Notes: generated from the sequence alone by a model not told the origin. A DNA stretch of 64,000 nt from Paraphaeosphaeria minitans (GCA_015832175.1 WJXW01000010.1:1116001-1180000), one strand, 5' to 3'; shown: positions 9,054 through 21,543, counted from the first letter of the stretch. A program made the numbers and translations.

Positions 9054-12000
9054 TTACGTGCCGCGCATCGGCGGACTCATGTGCACCTCGCTCGATGCGC
9101 GCGTACTCACGCGCCGCAGGGACTCAACGCCCGTCGCAGAGCGGGACAACGGGGCTGCAGTCGCGGCGGCAGCCTTGAAGCGCGTGACGAGGTTGACGAA
9201 GGCGAGGCGGTCTGCACAGGAGTGGTCAGTGACGCACCACAGGGGCAAGGAAAAGGAACAGGAGCACAAGCATGCACTTACAATGCTCATTCTCGAACGA
9301 AAGCACCAGCTCCGCCATGTCCCCGTGCGCGTCCGAATCCCCTCTGGCATGCGACGGCGCTGGCGTCCCGGCCTCGGAGCTGATCGCAACCATCCGACTC
9401 ACGTCCAGCAACCGCCCCCTGCTCTTCCCCTCCACGCTCACTGTGGCCTCCTGTCCCGCACTCGTCTCGATCCTCGTGCCTGCCGTCACGCTCCCGCTGA
9501 CCCACCGCTCCTCGCCCTCGTGCAGGCGAAACACGACTTTCGCCCCGCGCCGCTTGATGCCGGTAGTGGGCTCATCGACTTCCTTTTCCCAGAGCAGCAC
9601 GTCGGCTGCGCCGTACCGCTTAGACCCAAAGCGCTTGTTCTTGGAGCGGTATTTCGTCACGATGGCGAAGTAGCGCAGCGTCCAGCCTGTCAGGGCGGAA
9701 AGCATGTCCGTTACACCTGTATCGCACACCCATTAGCATGACATCCTCCCAACTAAGTTTGATAAAGCACAAGAAAAGAAGAGAAAGAAGAGAAACGAAA
9801 AAAAAACTGTAAATGAAGGGACGAGGGAACGTACCCTCCGGCGGCCTCGGCAGCCCATGCCGCACCCCAATCCCAAACGCCACCTTCAGACTCGTCTTCA
9901 CCTGCCTCGCCTCGCCAAACCTCGCCACCCTTTCATAATCCGCTGCCGGCTCCCCCCGCATGTCACTGTGGTACGTCGGCGTGCTCACATTCTTCATCTC
10001 GACCACCATCTCGTACCCCGTTGCGGCCGCCGACCGCGCATCGAACGAGTCGCGGATGTGGATGTCGAGGTCCGCCTCCGGCCACTGGACATACAGCTTC
10101 GACGTGGCGAGCGCATCCGCGACGACGGTGAGCGTGGCCGCGCGGTAGTTGCGCACGCCCCGTCGCCCGATGTCGAAGATGGTCAGCTCCGTGTTATCCG
10201 CCACGTCGATGCTCCTCCTATTTGCGATGCTTTCTCCGTCCTCCCACGGTAGCCTGACCACGTCGATGAACTTCTGCGCCTCGGCGGGGCTGTGGAAGCG
10301 TACGGTGACGGCGTTGTTCGGGGTGCTCGGGGCGTACACCCAGTCGTAGTGCGTCGAGTAGTTGCCCGCCAGACGCTCTGTCATGTGGTTGCAGTCGGAC
10401 CACTTGAGCGTGACGGTGCTGTCGCGCAGCGCGAACTGCAGGTCTGCCAGGGGCAGCCAGAAGGCGCTGCAGTGTCGCATCTTGGGCGTGCCCGAGACGT
10501 AGCTGAGGACCAGGCGGCGCGTTGTCCACCACAGCATGGGCATCGAGGAGGTGGAAGAGTGCTCAGGCCCGGCGCGGGGGGTTTCGTAAACTTGAATTCG
10601 GTCTTCGCCTATCTCGCATTTCGCGTAGGTTTGGACCGTGGGGACGCCGGGGTCGAAAGGCATGGTTTCGGGCGTCGAGACGTAGGGTATGTTGAGGATG
10701 TGTCTTTCTTGGGGCTGTGCAGCACAGCTACACTTGACTTCGTATTGAGCTGGAGGGGCTACCGGGCTACGCGGTCGAAAGGTGGAATAGGAGGCAGCTT
10801 CTGAGTCGGGGCGAGGCGGGCTGAAGTGGCCTGAAGTCCGGACACTGTCGGTACGCGAAGCTATATGTTGGATCGGCTTGCTAAAGGACGGGTCCCTTGA
10901 GCAAGAGTGAAGAGAACCAGACTGGAAAGGAGCAGTCTCTGTGCTGTCTCTCGGCCCAATACTTTTGGTGCGAGGTGAGACGGACCGAGTACGGTCTTCA
11001 GAGCCATGCCGACTCGAAGGTGTGATGCTCGATCGTTCTCTTGACGAATTGGTGCTTGGCCTATGCGGCAGACGCAGTCGGTTCGTCATGGCGGGGGAGG
11101 TGGGTGCGTTTTGTATGCCTGGGACACGACAGTCATCAGTCGATGTCGCGATTGACGATGCTTCCTGGGCCGACCCACCTAAGCCCTGAAACCCAGGGTC
11201 ATGTAAAGTAGGACTGTCTAATTGGCTCGTCAGGGCTACGCTGTCGCTTCGTGTACAACATGGGCCGATGTACGAGTCGGGAGTTTCGAGCTTGCTAGAG
11301 GCTTTCACTATCATCTCGACTAGCTCACTTGCCTTGGCACGATGCTCTTTTTCGGTTCGTATCATGGTGGTGATCCACCCTAACGGTATGTCATCTGCAG
11401 AGTCGTTTTTCTCGCTCCTAATCTTCTCCATCCAGGCAGTCATGGCATCCAATGCACACCAGAGTCCTCTACTGCTTTGGTCCTCACTGGCGTCAAGCAG
11501 GAAGCTGTTCAGCTCTTCCATTGGATAGCCCTTGACTACGCTGATGATCTCGAAGAACACGCAGCCTAGGCTCCAAACGTCGCTTTTCGTGTTGCGAGGC
11601 TCGCGTCCAAACACTTCCGGAGCGCAGTAGCGAGGCGTCAGCTTTAAGACTTCATCTTCGGTCGTGGAGTGTTCGGCCTTGGACCAGTCGCGCGAGATGC
11701 CGAAATCGCACAGGTAGACGAGACCATCGCTTAGCAGGATGTTTCCTGGCTTGATATCTTTATGGCGCACGCCCTCTTCGTGGAGGTAGGCAAGCGCGGT
11801 CGCGAGGCATCCGAACGAACGGCGAAGGGCAGATAGGTCTCGCTCGGAGAGGGGCTGCTCTCGCGACTGACGCTCCAACATGCTTTTCAGCACATCCTTC
11901 GCCACAGGATTGAGGATCAGCGAGAAGGAAGAGAGATCGGTGAAGCTTGCGACGAAACTGACAAGGTGATGGTGGCTGACACGTTTCAACACACCGACTT

Positions 12001-12568
12001 CGGCTTTGAACTCGATGAGCTGGTTGCGCTGAACCTTGACCTCGGGGGCTCTCTTGATGCGTTTGCACGCGTATTCCCTCGCTGATAGCTTGTGCCTCAC
12101 GCGAGCCACCTCAGCCGAGCCTCCTTTGCCTATCTTCTCCAGCTCTTCAAAGTGAGCATCGCCGTGCTGGATGTGTCGGTGCGCGTGGATTGGCGAAGTC
12201 AGCTTGTGCTCGCTCATCTGGTCAGACTGCGATAGGACATGGAGTTGTGCCCGGCGCCAGTCTTGCGGTGAGGTGTTAGTGTAGGAAGAGAGCTGGTTGA
12301 GAGTGGCAGATCCGAGAGGGAGCCAGAAGTCACCGATGTTCTCGCTGTCGAGTCTCTGGTAGAGTGCGTCGTCGTCGCAGCCTAGCATGCGTAGGAGGAG
12401 AAAGAGGCGTGGGTTTTCGTGCGCCCATACTTTGAAGACACTGTCGGGATGCTGGCTCAACAAGGTCTGTAGCTCGAGGAAGACGGTCTCGTCGATGTAT
12501 TTAGGGAAGGGTTTGTCAGGGACGATGTGGGCGATAGCGTCTTCGAGCTCTTCGCGCGAGGCGTCCAT
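9054..12568 (-). CDS. Large Ser/Thr protein kinase with C-terminal extension
   Basis: Exons 12568-9835, 9716-9282 and 9211-9054 (donors GTACGT and GTAAGT), 1108 aa. The kinase domain spans about residues 138-430: glycine loop GKGGSAEV (147-154), catalytic Lys169 in ACKR, catalytic loop HKDIKPGN (H269, D271; Lys replaces the usual Arg of HRD), DFG 288-290, and CAPEVF. The N-terminal 135 residues are a helical region I cannot assign. After the kinase comes a Ser/Pro/Thr-rich linker of about 170 residues. A structured C-terminal half follows with many short aromatic/beta-like segments (LWWTTRRLVLSYVSG, DWVYAPSTPNNAVTVRF), possibly PH-like modules; that is a guess. The last exon ends with a Ser/Arg-rich tail. 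The architecture is fungal; the pathway is unknown. Confidence 0.9.
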
Positions 12569-13174
12569 GGTGACTGCCCCACTTGGATGTCTTCGGCGAC
12601 ATGGAGCAAGGAAGGGACAATGGCGATGCTGGGTTCACACAGTTTGGCACTTTCAAACATCAAGAGTGTAGCCTGCTTGTAGGTGACACGGTGGGCAGCA
12701 GGCTGAGTGTCTGGGGCAAGACGGGACGTCGACGCGGTATGAGGTAACGGTGCAGGCTGAGGCCTCCCCCGCCTCCGCCACACTCCACACTCCGCACCGC
12801 GAACCTCCCGTCGCCCCCATGCTCCTACCATCGACCCGGTGAACGGAAAATGGGGCGACAGCCAACCATCATTGGAAGCTTCACCATTTTTTCGGAACCA
12901 AGCGTACGTTACGAACGTCGTCGCAGACCATTCAACGCGGCGGTGGAGGCTGAGTTCGCGGTCAGGCTTACGCTCTTCTCGTATTGACCTCGCCGTCCTC
13001 GGGCTCTGAGAGGCCAGCTTTAAGCGCCTCGTTGCCTTGCTTGTGCAAGACGATTGCCCCAATGCATGCGCCTTGGTGTGGCCGCCCGGCTGCCTTGATA
13101 CATGCATGGCCCGAATATGAGCATTCCTCCTCGCACACTGAATCCTCCAATTCACTCCTCCCGACCTGAGCACG
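12569..13174. promoter_or_regulatory. Divergent promoter region (kinase / sugar transporter)
   Basis: About 600 nt separating two divergent starts. Overlapping open frames are present on both strands but show no protein-like composition, and I found no recognisable element. Confidence 0.4.
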
Positions 13175-15451
13175 ATGAAGCGCAAACCAGCTCCCCCTGT
13201 CGTGTCCAAACATGACGGTGATCAGCCCGATCGCCGCCTCGCTCAGCCATTTTCCGGATGGTCCCACCAGCAGTGAGTAGATAAACCTTGGGTATAGTTC
13301 CCGTTGGTCAATCACTAATCTCACGTTTCTCTAGAATGGAAGAGAGCGTTGACAAGTTTATTACAGTGTCAGGCCTCGAGGACTACGACAAGTACATCCG
13401 CAGAGGTGCCTTTCTCGCGCAGTCCAAGGCGGCATTTTCCATCGGACGGCCGCGACGCGACGGCCTCTCCTTGAAAGACGAGGAACGGCATTACCTGGAC
13501 CTGGAAAACAGCCCGCGGCGTATCGACAAATTCAAGCAGCCGTGGCGCTTGTATGCACTAGTCGGCGTGTGTTCATTGGGCGCTGCCGTTCAAGGATGGT
13601 AAGCATGTCCCCCGACCATGTAAAGGTAAGCTAACAGTAAAGCAGGGACGAGACTGCAGTAAACGGAGGTATGTCGGGTCGAGGACAATGTTCCAAGGTT
13701 GCAAAGCCTACAACTGACACTTCCCAGCCCAAGTTTACTACCGCGAGGCTCTGGGCTTGATGGACGCTCCCGGCTGGCTGGGTCTGGTCAACTCCGCTCC
13801 ATACATGTGCTGTGCCTTTTCATGCTGGCTGAACTATCCACTGAATAGGCTGCTTGATCGACGCGGAGTCATCTTCGTTACCTGCCTTATCAGCTCGCTT
13901 ACCTGCTTGGGTCAGGCATTTCCACAAACATGGCAGCAACTCTTTGTAGCGAGGTTTCTTCTGGGTTTAGGCATCGGACCGAAGAGCGCGACCATACCCA
14001 TCTATGCCGCCGAGGCAGCCCCTGCCAACATCCGAGGTGCGCTAGTCATGATGTGGCAGATGTGGACTGCCTTTGGCATCATGTGCGGTATGCTACGACC
14101 TCAAATTTCATCAAAGTGTTTTTTTCACACGTTTGCAGGTTATATAGCTGGAGTCGCTCTGGCTGGTGTTCGAGATGGCAGCAATGCCAATATCTGTAAT
14201 GCAGCAGCGAACAACCTCCTGTCCTCTCAATGCAGCTTGAATTGGCGCTTGATGCTTGCAAGTCCAATGATCCTGTCAGTACATCCTAGTTTTCCTCCTA
14301 TCATCGGCTAACCTCAACAAGTCCACTCTTCGTGGTCGCATACGTTTACACCCTGCCAGAATCTCCTCGTTGGCTTCTAATGAGAGCCAGACAAGGTAAC
14401 CGAAAGAAGTACGAAGAAGCTTTCAATTCCTTGTGCAAGCTACGATACACCAAGCTGCAAGCTGCACGCGATCTCTTCCTTATCGACCACCTACTCGAAG
14501 CCGAAGATCGAATCATGCAGCAGGAAAAGCCATTTTCTGAACTGTTCACACGTGGCAGGAACCGCAGGGCTCTGACTGCGTCTATCATTACGATGTTTCT
14601 CCAACAATTTTGCGGTGTTAATGTTACGGTACGTCGGCTGCTTAGATCAACTTCCACTCGCCTCGTATCGGAACGCTAACTTGCACCAGGCGTATTACTC
14701 CAGCACCATCCTTGCAGACCCTCAGCATGCCAGCTATCAACCTCGAGATGCATTGCTCATCTCCATGGGCTTCGGCATCATCAACTTCCTGTTCGCCATC
14801 CCCGCCATCTGGACGATCGACAGCTTTGGCAGACGCAATCTGCTACTGTCAACTTTCCCCTTTATGGCCTTGTTCCAAATCATCATGGTGATTGCGTTCG
14901 CCTTGCCTGGCCGATCCTCAGCCCAGCACGTCTTAGTCATCCTAGGCATGTACCTCTTTGGGGTTGCATATTCCCCCGGTGAAGGCCCGGTCCCTTTTGT
15001 ATACAGCGCCGAGTCTATGCCGCTCTACAACCGCGACTTCGGCATGGGTATCGTGACTTCTGTCAACTGGTTCTGGAATTTCTTCATCGCGATTACGTGG
15101 CCGAAGTTCAGTTTCGCCTTCGGCACATCCGGTGCGTTTGGCTGGTACGCCGCGTGGTGCATCGTCGGGTTTTTCATGATCCTCTTCTTTGTTCCCGAGA
15201 CGAAAGACATGACGCTGGAGGAGCTCGACCAGGTCTTTGATCATCCCACGATGGACTATGTGAATTATGGGATCAAGGAGCTGAAGTGGCTCGTTGGACG
15301 CTGGCTGCTCATGAGGAAGGGTATGAAGAAGCCACCGCCGTTCTTGCAGCGAAAAGATCCCGACGAGATTTACGATACCAGGGGGGAAAATTACAATGCT
15401 CTTGGCGTAGTGTATGAGGAGGTGCAGGAAGACAAGCGCGCAACTACTTGA
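13175..15451 (+). CDS. MFS sugar/polyol transporter
   Basis: Seven exons: 13175-13272, 13335-13598, 13646-13668 (a 23-nt exon), 13728-14087, 14139-14274, 14322-14628 and 14690-15451, giving 649 aa. All introns are GT-AG, and most have CTRAC/CTAAC branch points. Sugar-porter motifs are intact: RFLLGLGIGPKSATIPIYAAE followed by AP..RGAL, PESPRWLLMRAR, DSFGRRN, and PETKDMTLEELDQVF after the last membrane segment. About twelve hydrophobic helices are readable. The N-terminal ~100 residues and the C-terminal ~75 residues are hydrophilic and cytosolic. The first exon (MKRKPAPPVV) is chosen because its GTGAGT donor and the CTCTAG acceptor join in frame; otherwise the protein starts at the Met at 13336. 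The substrate cannot be read from sequence. Confidence 0.9.
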
Positions 15452-15684
15452 GACGGAGGCTACCATTGAATTTTCGGTCCCTCATTCCCAATCCACGTAA
15501 CGAAATTCGACCATTGCAGCAATTGAACTCGGCGTTACCACTCCAAATGAACATGTGATTGATCACGAGAAATAACACCTAACGCTTCAGTTACAAAAGT
15601 TCAGATCCAGAACCCCGGGTATACAACTCCTCTCACACAGCCAGCAATTTCCGATCCCTGCCACCACGCACATCGCTTCTCTCC

Positions 15685-17399
15685 TTACACATTATCACTA
15701 CTTCTGACCATCTCCCCCTCCTCAGATTCAGTGTGTTTGTAGTAAACCCAAGGTTTCTGCGCGAGCTTCGCCCTAATCTCCTCCACACTCTGCTCAGCCA
15801 AAGCCCGGCCCCGAGATTGCTAAGCGGGTACAGCACCTCATTAGCATCGTCCATAAGGAATCCGTCGGCTGCAGGCGCAGGCCTCGATAGGATGAGGTCA
15901 ACATCGGCACGGATCTGTCCGCAGAAGGCGTCGAGCGGGAGGTCGTTGACGTCGGAGCCGAACGGGTTCTCGATCTCGCGACCTGGGGATGGTTAGGTAT
16001 ATGTTAGTAGTGCATGCTCCGCCATCCGACTCCGAGCACAAGAGAGAAAAGAACGTTGGGACATACCGATGAGCGCGATGCCTAGGATTATGTATGCTGC
16101 AAATACGCTCGCGGGAATCGTGACCCAGCCCAGACTCCGGATCAGCTGGAATGGCAGCAGCAGGATGTACACCCACGTGATCTGGCTGATGGCGATGGTG
16201 TAGGCGATGGGCAGCGGCGTGTTGAGGATGCGGTCGGTGCCGGAGAGCACGTCGTTCATTGTTTGCAGGGCTGCGAGGGACTGCGTCTGGTAGACGGAGA
16301 CTTTGAGGGTCTCGTTGTCGTAGATGGATTTCATGTAGGCGGAGAGGTGGGTGAGGATTTCGAGGGGGAGGTTGCCCTGGGGTTGTGAGTGGGTGCGGTT
16401 AGGACTGGGAGGAGGGAGGGTTCGTAGAGGGGATGAGGTGGGATGGAGAGGGCGATGTGATGGTCCCTGACACTGCTTGGGTCTGCGATCTTGGGCTTAC
16501 TCACCAGGGGCACGTTTGAATTCTTGAGTAGCTTCCGCGGGTTGGATTCGGCAAAGGGGAGACCGAGGAATTGGCCGGCCGTTTTGAAGATGTTTTGCTT
16601 GCGTGGAGGGGTGGGCTTGTCGGCCTTGAAGTATTGTCAGCAAGTTCTGAAACTATCAAGATATCTTGTTGGAAATCCCCGCTACTCACAGTCTTCGCAT
16701 ACGTGTCCAAGTGGCTAACAACATGCTGTAGATCTTCATAGTGCGCGTACGGTTCAAAACGGAGCTTGTGTTTGAGCGCCATAGCGAATGCAACGATCAT
16801 GTTGAGGCAGCTGATCTTTCCCAGCAAATCCTTCTTGCCCACCACCGGATCGGTCGTGTGTCGCTCATCAGCATGCACCCAGATCAAGCGTGCGAGATGC
16901 TGTGACACAAATGCGAGTTGCGCCCAGTACTTCCGGCCTTCATTGTAGCGCTCGTACGCGGTCGACGAGCGGAAGCTGAGCGCGAGACCGACGACGAAAC
17001 CGAGGACTGTAAGGAGGAGTGGGTTGATGCCAACTCGGATCGTTAGTATACCTGAGGTCAGAAAAGCGTGGAGTAAGCCTACGGTCATGCACCCATATAC
17101 TAATACAGGTGATCATTGTCGACCAACCGCCCACGAACAGGAGCGGGAGAATCATCTCTGGCGTGATACTCCCGTGGAGGCGTAGGAATGTCGGCCATTT
17201 CGAATGACGGTCAAGGTCACGAGGACCGACCTGGTATTATTAGCAACGCATACTCGGTTTACGACAGTCTTTAGACACTTCGTACAAAGTAATCGTCGAA
17301 GTCCGTATCGTCGCTTTCCTTTCTCTTTAGTGGCATTGGGTTGTGTCTCACACGAGGCAGCGTCTGCGAGCTCTGCGTGCTGGTCGTCTTCTCGGCCAT
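15685..17399 (-). CDS. Bestrophin-like (UPF0187/RFP-TM) anion channel, frame interrupted near 3' end
   Basis: Exons 17399-17286, 17230-17083, 17033-16690, 16624-16505, 16376-16067 and 15982-15685. Family features read clearly: FLRLHGSITPEMILPLLFVG, STMITCISIWVHDLGINPLL, LGFVVGLALSFRSSTAYERY, GRKYWAQL, and the C-terminal REIENPFGSDVNDLPLD. Four hydrophobic segments support a membrane chloride-channel fold. After EVLYPLSNLG the frame runs into a 73-codon tail ending at 15633. Adding one base at the C4 run 15809-15812 switches to a frame giving ALAEQSVEEIRAKL and AQKPWVYYKHTESEEGE, ending at 15685. The total is then exactly 445 codons, and this tail resembles a bestrophin C-terminus far better. 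I therefore end the gene at 15685 and treat the break as a probable assembly error. Confidence 0.85.
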
Positions 17400-19818
17400 T
17401 GCAACGTACTACCTATGTGTTGTATCGAGGAGGCACAAAGATTCTCACTGATGTCGCGCGGAAAGGGCAATGGTATAAGGAGCACGCGAACAAGTTCGAG
17501 ATCTCCAGGTATTTACCCCTGGCGATGACGTTCAGCTGAGCACAGGGATATCCTGTTTCCTTTGTTTCATTGATCTCTAGGCGTTGCACATCTCATTGTC
17601 GCGATTCGCGGTGCAGCACGCTTTGGTGTTTGCCTGGGTCAGCCGCCGCCAATCGCGCCCTGTTTCGTAGCGAGGTCGTGCTTAATCTGAAATTCCGAAT
17701 ACCAAGTATTTTGGAGCGGCCCGATTGGGTTACATGGCGTTTGCAAAACAAGGAGAGGCGAGATGAGTTGGCAACGCTTGATTGCAGCGTGTTGCAACAG
17801 AGCACAACGAATGACAAGAACATTGTGACAGTAACTCGAAGTCTGTGCCACATGCTAGTTATTCTTGGCTGAATTCCCCCGAAGAGTTTAAGAAATCATC
17901 ATGGGATAGGTACAGACTTTGCAATTGAGTCAAGCCTTTTACTTGGTGATCGGGATTCTACGTAGACGAGGTAAACCTAAATTAACACTTTCATGGACAC
18001 GTACCAAAAGCGTCATACTGTTCTATGTCAGCAGTGTTAAAAAAGATCCTTCAACCGATAGAAAAATCGCGCGCTACAAAACATTATAGTGCCAATCACC
18101 GACGACTGAATGCTCAGCTTAAGATTTCCGCTGTCTTGGCTGGGTCCGATTGGAGTACATTACGTCTGGTGCAACGCGAAAAGGGGTACCTATGTGTTGG
18201 CAGAAAGTACTGTACCGCATCTAAGATCGGCGCACAAAAGCGAACAGGTCATCGTTAGTAATTACGCAACAGTTTCGACTTGAACAGATCATCATCATCT
18301 CTGATAAATATCTGTGGAAACAAGGGTCCATGGTATATAGATCATCTATCGCGTACGTGTGAAAGAGTTCTCTTTTGCACATGCGCCTGCACGCCACAAT
18401 ATCCAAACAGCATTTTTATCTCTTCCGAGGCTGCCCATGAACTGCGCTATGGCGGGTCATAACGAGTAAGGACGAGAAAAGAAAATTTGGAGCATTCACC
18501 CTCTGAGCCTTTACCCACTGCATTTTTACAGTCCGCCGTACTGCGCGCCTCGTATTAGTCAGGTACCCAATCTCCTCTCTCTTTTGCGTCCGCCCAGGCG
18601 CGATCTGCGATATCACCTTCTAGGTCGGTGCTGCAGGTCCAGATCCAAGAGCAGATTTCGGGACATGAGGTGCGAGTACGACATAAACCGCGAATGTAGA
18701 GGCGCGCTTTGAACTCGGCGCACAGTGAATCGAGTACTTACTCGTAAACGGATCTAGCTATGTGATTTCGTACACCTAATCTGACACGCCGCCTATCGTT
18801 CGACTAGTTTTGAACGGATTCAGCTATGTGATTTCCTATACGGTGGTCTGTCACACCGCGAATCGTTCGACTTCCTCGATTGTGGCTGTCAGCGCAGCAT
18901 GTGAGTAAGCGTTGTGCTAGACCTACTTGGCCCTGCTGCCCCGTCCTGATTGAATACCTAGCCTGGTATATGTGGACTTCAAGAACGAAAAGTCACGTTC
19001 ACAGATTCCAACTTGTCGGACCTGCAACGCGCGGAACTTTCCGGTGTGGCGTGATGCTGTTGAGAAGGTGTTGCCACAACGATCCACAAGGTCAGCGAAG
19101 GCACTCAAAGACTCCATGCGGTGCTTGATGAACTTCGCCATTTATTGCTGTACGTGGACGCGCAATTACATTATGACTTGTGGCGCGTCTGCACACTGAA
19201 TTGTTTACGAACAATGCACAAAGAAGTCGATTAGATACAGATTTCGAAAAGACCGCGTGAGAGCAGTATGGGAATACTTATCGGCACGAAGTCACAACCA
19301 AAACATTGTTCACTTTTTAGTGGTATCCACATTGATAGAATCTAATACATTCATCCTCCATTGTTACCATAATTCCATCCGCTACTTCCTTGAAACTCAC
19401 ATGACGACCATGATGGCTACACAACACCACCACCACTATCTCTCTCGCGAAGATCACGCCTCACTCATTCAAGCTCAAGCTTCCGAGACTCAGTCGGATG
19501 ATCTTGATAAGAGACAAAACCCAACCCCAACCCGCCACCTGCAAAGGCCAGTAAAGAAACCCCACCTAGGAGAAAAAACCTCCGTGTCCACGTTCCCCCA
19601 AACTCCCACTAAGAAATGTCGCCTTACCTCATACACGACTCTTGATCCTAATCGACGGTAGAAATAGACACCAACCTTGCTATCTGCAAAGTCATCACAT
19701 CGACCCCCCTACCCACCCCCAGTATCCCCATCCCGGCACCAATCCCCACTACGATCGACAAACCACAACAAGGCACACCCCCGAAGCGCTCAAAAAGTGC
19801 CGCCCGAACACGTCGGCG
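17400..19818. other. Gene-poor, AT-richer intergenic region
   Basis: About 2.4 kb with no supported gene. It holds two diverged copies of a 66-nt direct repeat (18747-18872) and possibly a second diverged pair (about 17670-17745 and 18115-18180, sharing CGATTGG and flanking blocks). The composition and decayed repeats suggest an old degraded element. A short plus-strand frame from 19401 to 19661 begins with a His-rich stretch and is not convincing. Confidence 0.5.
18747..18872. repeat. Diverged tandem direct repeat (period 66)
   Basis: Copy 1 (18747-18805) and copy 2 (18813-18872) share AACGGAT, then AGCTATGTGATTTC, then CTG.CAC..CG and ATCGTTCGACT, with scattered substitutions. Confidence 0.7.
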
Positions 19819-21012
19819 TCAGCGAGACCCAGACCCAAATCCAAATCCAGACCCAAACCCAGAGCCACCGCGACGCAAGTCCCGCACGCCACCCGACGAA
19901 GCGACGAACCCGCCCTCGCTCGACATGCCATAGATGGTGCAGTTGTGGAAGTGCGTGCCGCCGTGATAATGCACGGACTCGCGATGGGGACGGGGATGGG
20001 GACGGGTGTCGTAGTCGCGGGAGCGGGCTGGGCGGTTGAAATGGTGGCTTTGGGGTGAGCGGGAGCTGGAGCGCTGGTGGCTGCGGGAGTGGGAGCGGGG
20101 GTGGGTTCCGGGCTCGTGGGTTGGGACGTTGGGGAGGTGGGTGAGGAGGGATGGTTGGTGCGGGGGGGAGGGGGAGTGCGTGTAGAAGGGGGGAGTTGGG
20201 GATGGAGTTGGCTGGTTGGCGGGTGGAGTTGGAGGAGTTGGTTGGTTGGCTCGCGGAGGATTATGCTCGTGGATGCTGCTGTTGCTGTTATCGCTGTTAT
20301 TCGGTCTGGATACAATTCTGACGCGTTTGTAGTTCTCCCGGACGCGAAACAGGAAGTTTTCGAGGTCCTGCGTGAAAGCGCCCTTACAGCGCATCACTTT
20401 CCGCAGCAAGTTCGAGACAAGATAAACCAGCCAACCCTTGCCTACGAACTGGTGCGAATAGCACAACACCGCATCAGTGCCGTTGTCACGGTAGAAGGCC
20501 TCGACGATTGTGTCGATTGCGTTGAAGTAGTCCTCGACGGGTGAGTCTGCGTTCGAACTAGGCTTGTCGGTGCCGGCGTCGTAGCTCTGCATCAGCGTCC
20601 ACATCCACAGGTTTGCGTCAACTTTGGCGTCTGGTTCCTGCGTAAGGCGGTGCACGACCTCTTCGCAGGCTTCTTCCCACTGCTGTCGGGGGGTGAGGGG
20701 GTTCTCTTTGCAGATCTTGACACCGCAGTGGACGCACTCGGCGCGACGCTTGGAGATACCCTTTACGTGCTTGACTAGGCAATGTTGGTGAATGGGCTGG
20801 TGACGGCAGGGTAGAACTTGGAAGAAGGCATCATGCGGCTTAGGATGATCAGGGTCCTCCTTTTCTGTGTCTCCGGTGTTCTTTTCGTTTCCCTCGGTGT
20901 CATGGCAAATTATGCATTGGTCTTCAGCTTTTGCACAGCGGTAGCGATGTGACATCTCTTCCAGAAACTCATCCGCCTCCTTGAGCATGCGGGGTACCTG
21001 AGGTGAGCTCAT
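19819..21012 (-). CDS. RING-H2 finger protein (putative E3 ubiquitin ligase)
   Basis: A single 397-codon exon. Near the N-terminus CIICHD, then PCRHQPIHQHC and CVHC give the full ligand order C-x2-C...C-x-H-x3-H-x2-C...C-x2-C of a RING-H2 zinc-binding domain (residues about 33-95). The spacer between the first and second Cys pairs is long and acidic. Residues about 110-235 form a helical region of unknown identity. The last 160 residues are low-complexity: Pro/Thr-rich, then His/Arg/Ser-rich, then a Gly/Phe/Ser tail. RING proteins usually pass ubiquitin from an E2 to a substrate; neither partner can be inferred here. The tail may be a disordered or nucleic-acid-binding region. Confidence 0.75.
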   Translation of the reverse strand: MSSPQVPRMLKEADEFLEEMSHRYRCAKAEDQCIICHDTEGNEKNTGDTEKEDPDHPKPHDAFFQVLPCRHQPIHQHCLVKHVKGISKRRAECVHCGVKICKENPLTPRQQWEEACEEVVHRLTQEPDAKVDANLWMWTLMQSYDAGTDKPSSNADSPVEDYFNAIDTIVEAFYRDNGTDAVLCYSHQFVGKGWLVYLVSNLLRKVMRCKGAFTQDLENFLFRVRENYKRVRIVSRPNNSDNSNSSIHEHNPPRANQPTPPTPPANQPTPSPTPPFYTHSPSPPHQPSLLTHLPNVPTHEPGTHPRSHSRSHQRSSSRSPQSHHFNRPARSRDYDTRPHPRPHRESVHYHGGTHFHNCTIYGMSSEGGFVASSGGVRDLRRGGSGFGSGFGFGSGSR

Positions 21013-21543
21013 GATGGGCTGTGGCCGGCGAGGTCAAAAATTCTAGCGCCGGGTGCTGCAATTGAGTTTGCGTTGACCCAAGATGTCGTGAGGTGGGTTT
21101 CTGCTGCTGGTATCTGGGTTGTGGAAGACATGGTGATGGATCAATATAACGATGGTGGCTTCCCAGAGTTTCACTCTTGAGCAGTGCTCAGGTCCAATCC
21201 GCCGAGTGAAATATCATTTTCATGTCTTCGGGCTTCAAACAATTAACAGGAATATTGGCGGTCTGTGCATCTCCAACATACATACATTACAGTGCAAAAC
21301 TAAAGACATAAATGAACTGAAACGAAGAAGAGCCTCTTCATTCGCAGACCACCCACGTAGCATTCCTGATGGAAAGGGTACATGAGATGATTAAATGGGC
21401 CTGACAGCACCACCTCCTTCCATCGACGTATATCCTTTAACATATCTGCATCCCATGCGCCCAACACATCACACACGAAATCACAACTTGGTCAAACCTC
21501 TCGAATCCCAAACCATTTGTTCACTTCCCTTTCATCTGTCTAC
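21013..21543. other. Intergenic region RING / DPP V
   Basis: About 530 nt holding the promoter of the RING gene and the 3' flank of the dipeptidyl-peptidase. No gene or repeat is seen. Confidence 0.45.

Noticed and set aside
12457..13209. 250-codon minus-strand frame across the kinase start and promoter
   Set aside because: It overlaps the kinase coding start in another frame and has no domain-like composition.
19401..19661. Small plus-strand ORF starting MTTMMATQHHHHYLSRE
   Set aside because: 87 codons, His-rich then low-complexity, no splice or promoter support, and in AT-rich DNA next to decayed repeats.
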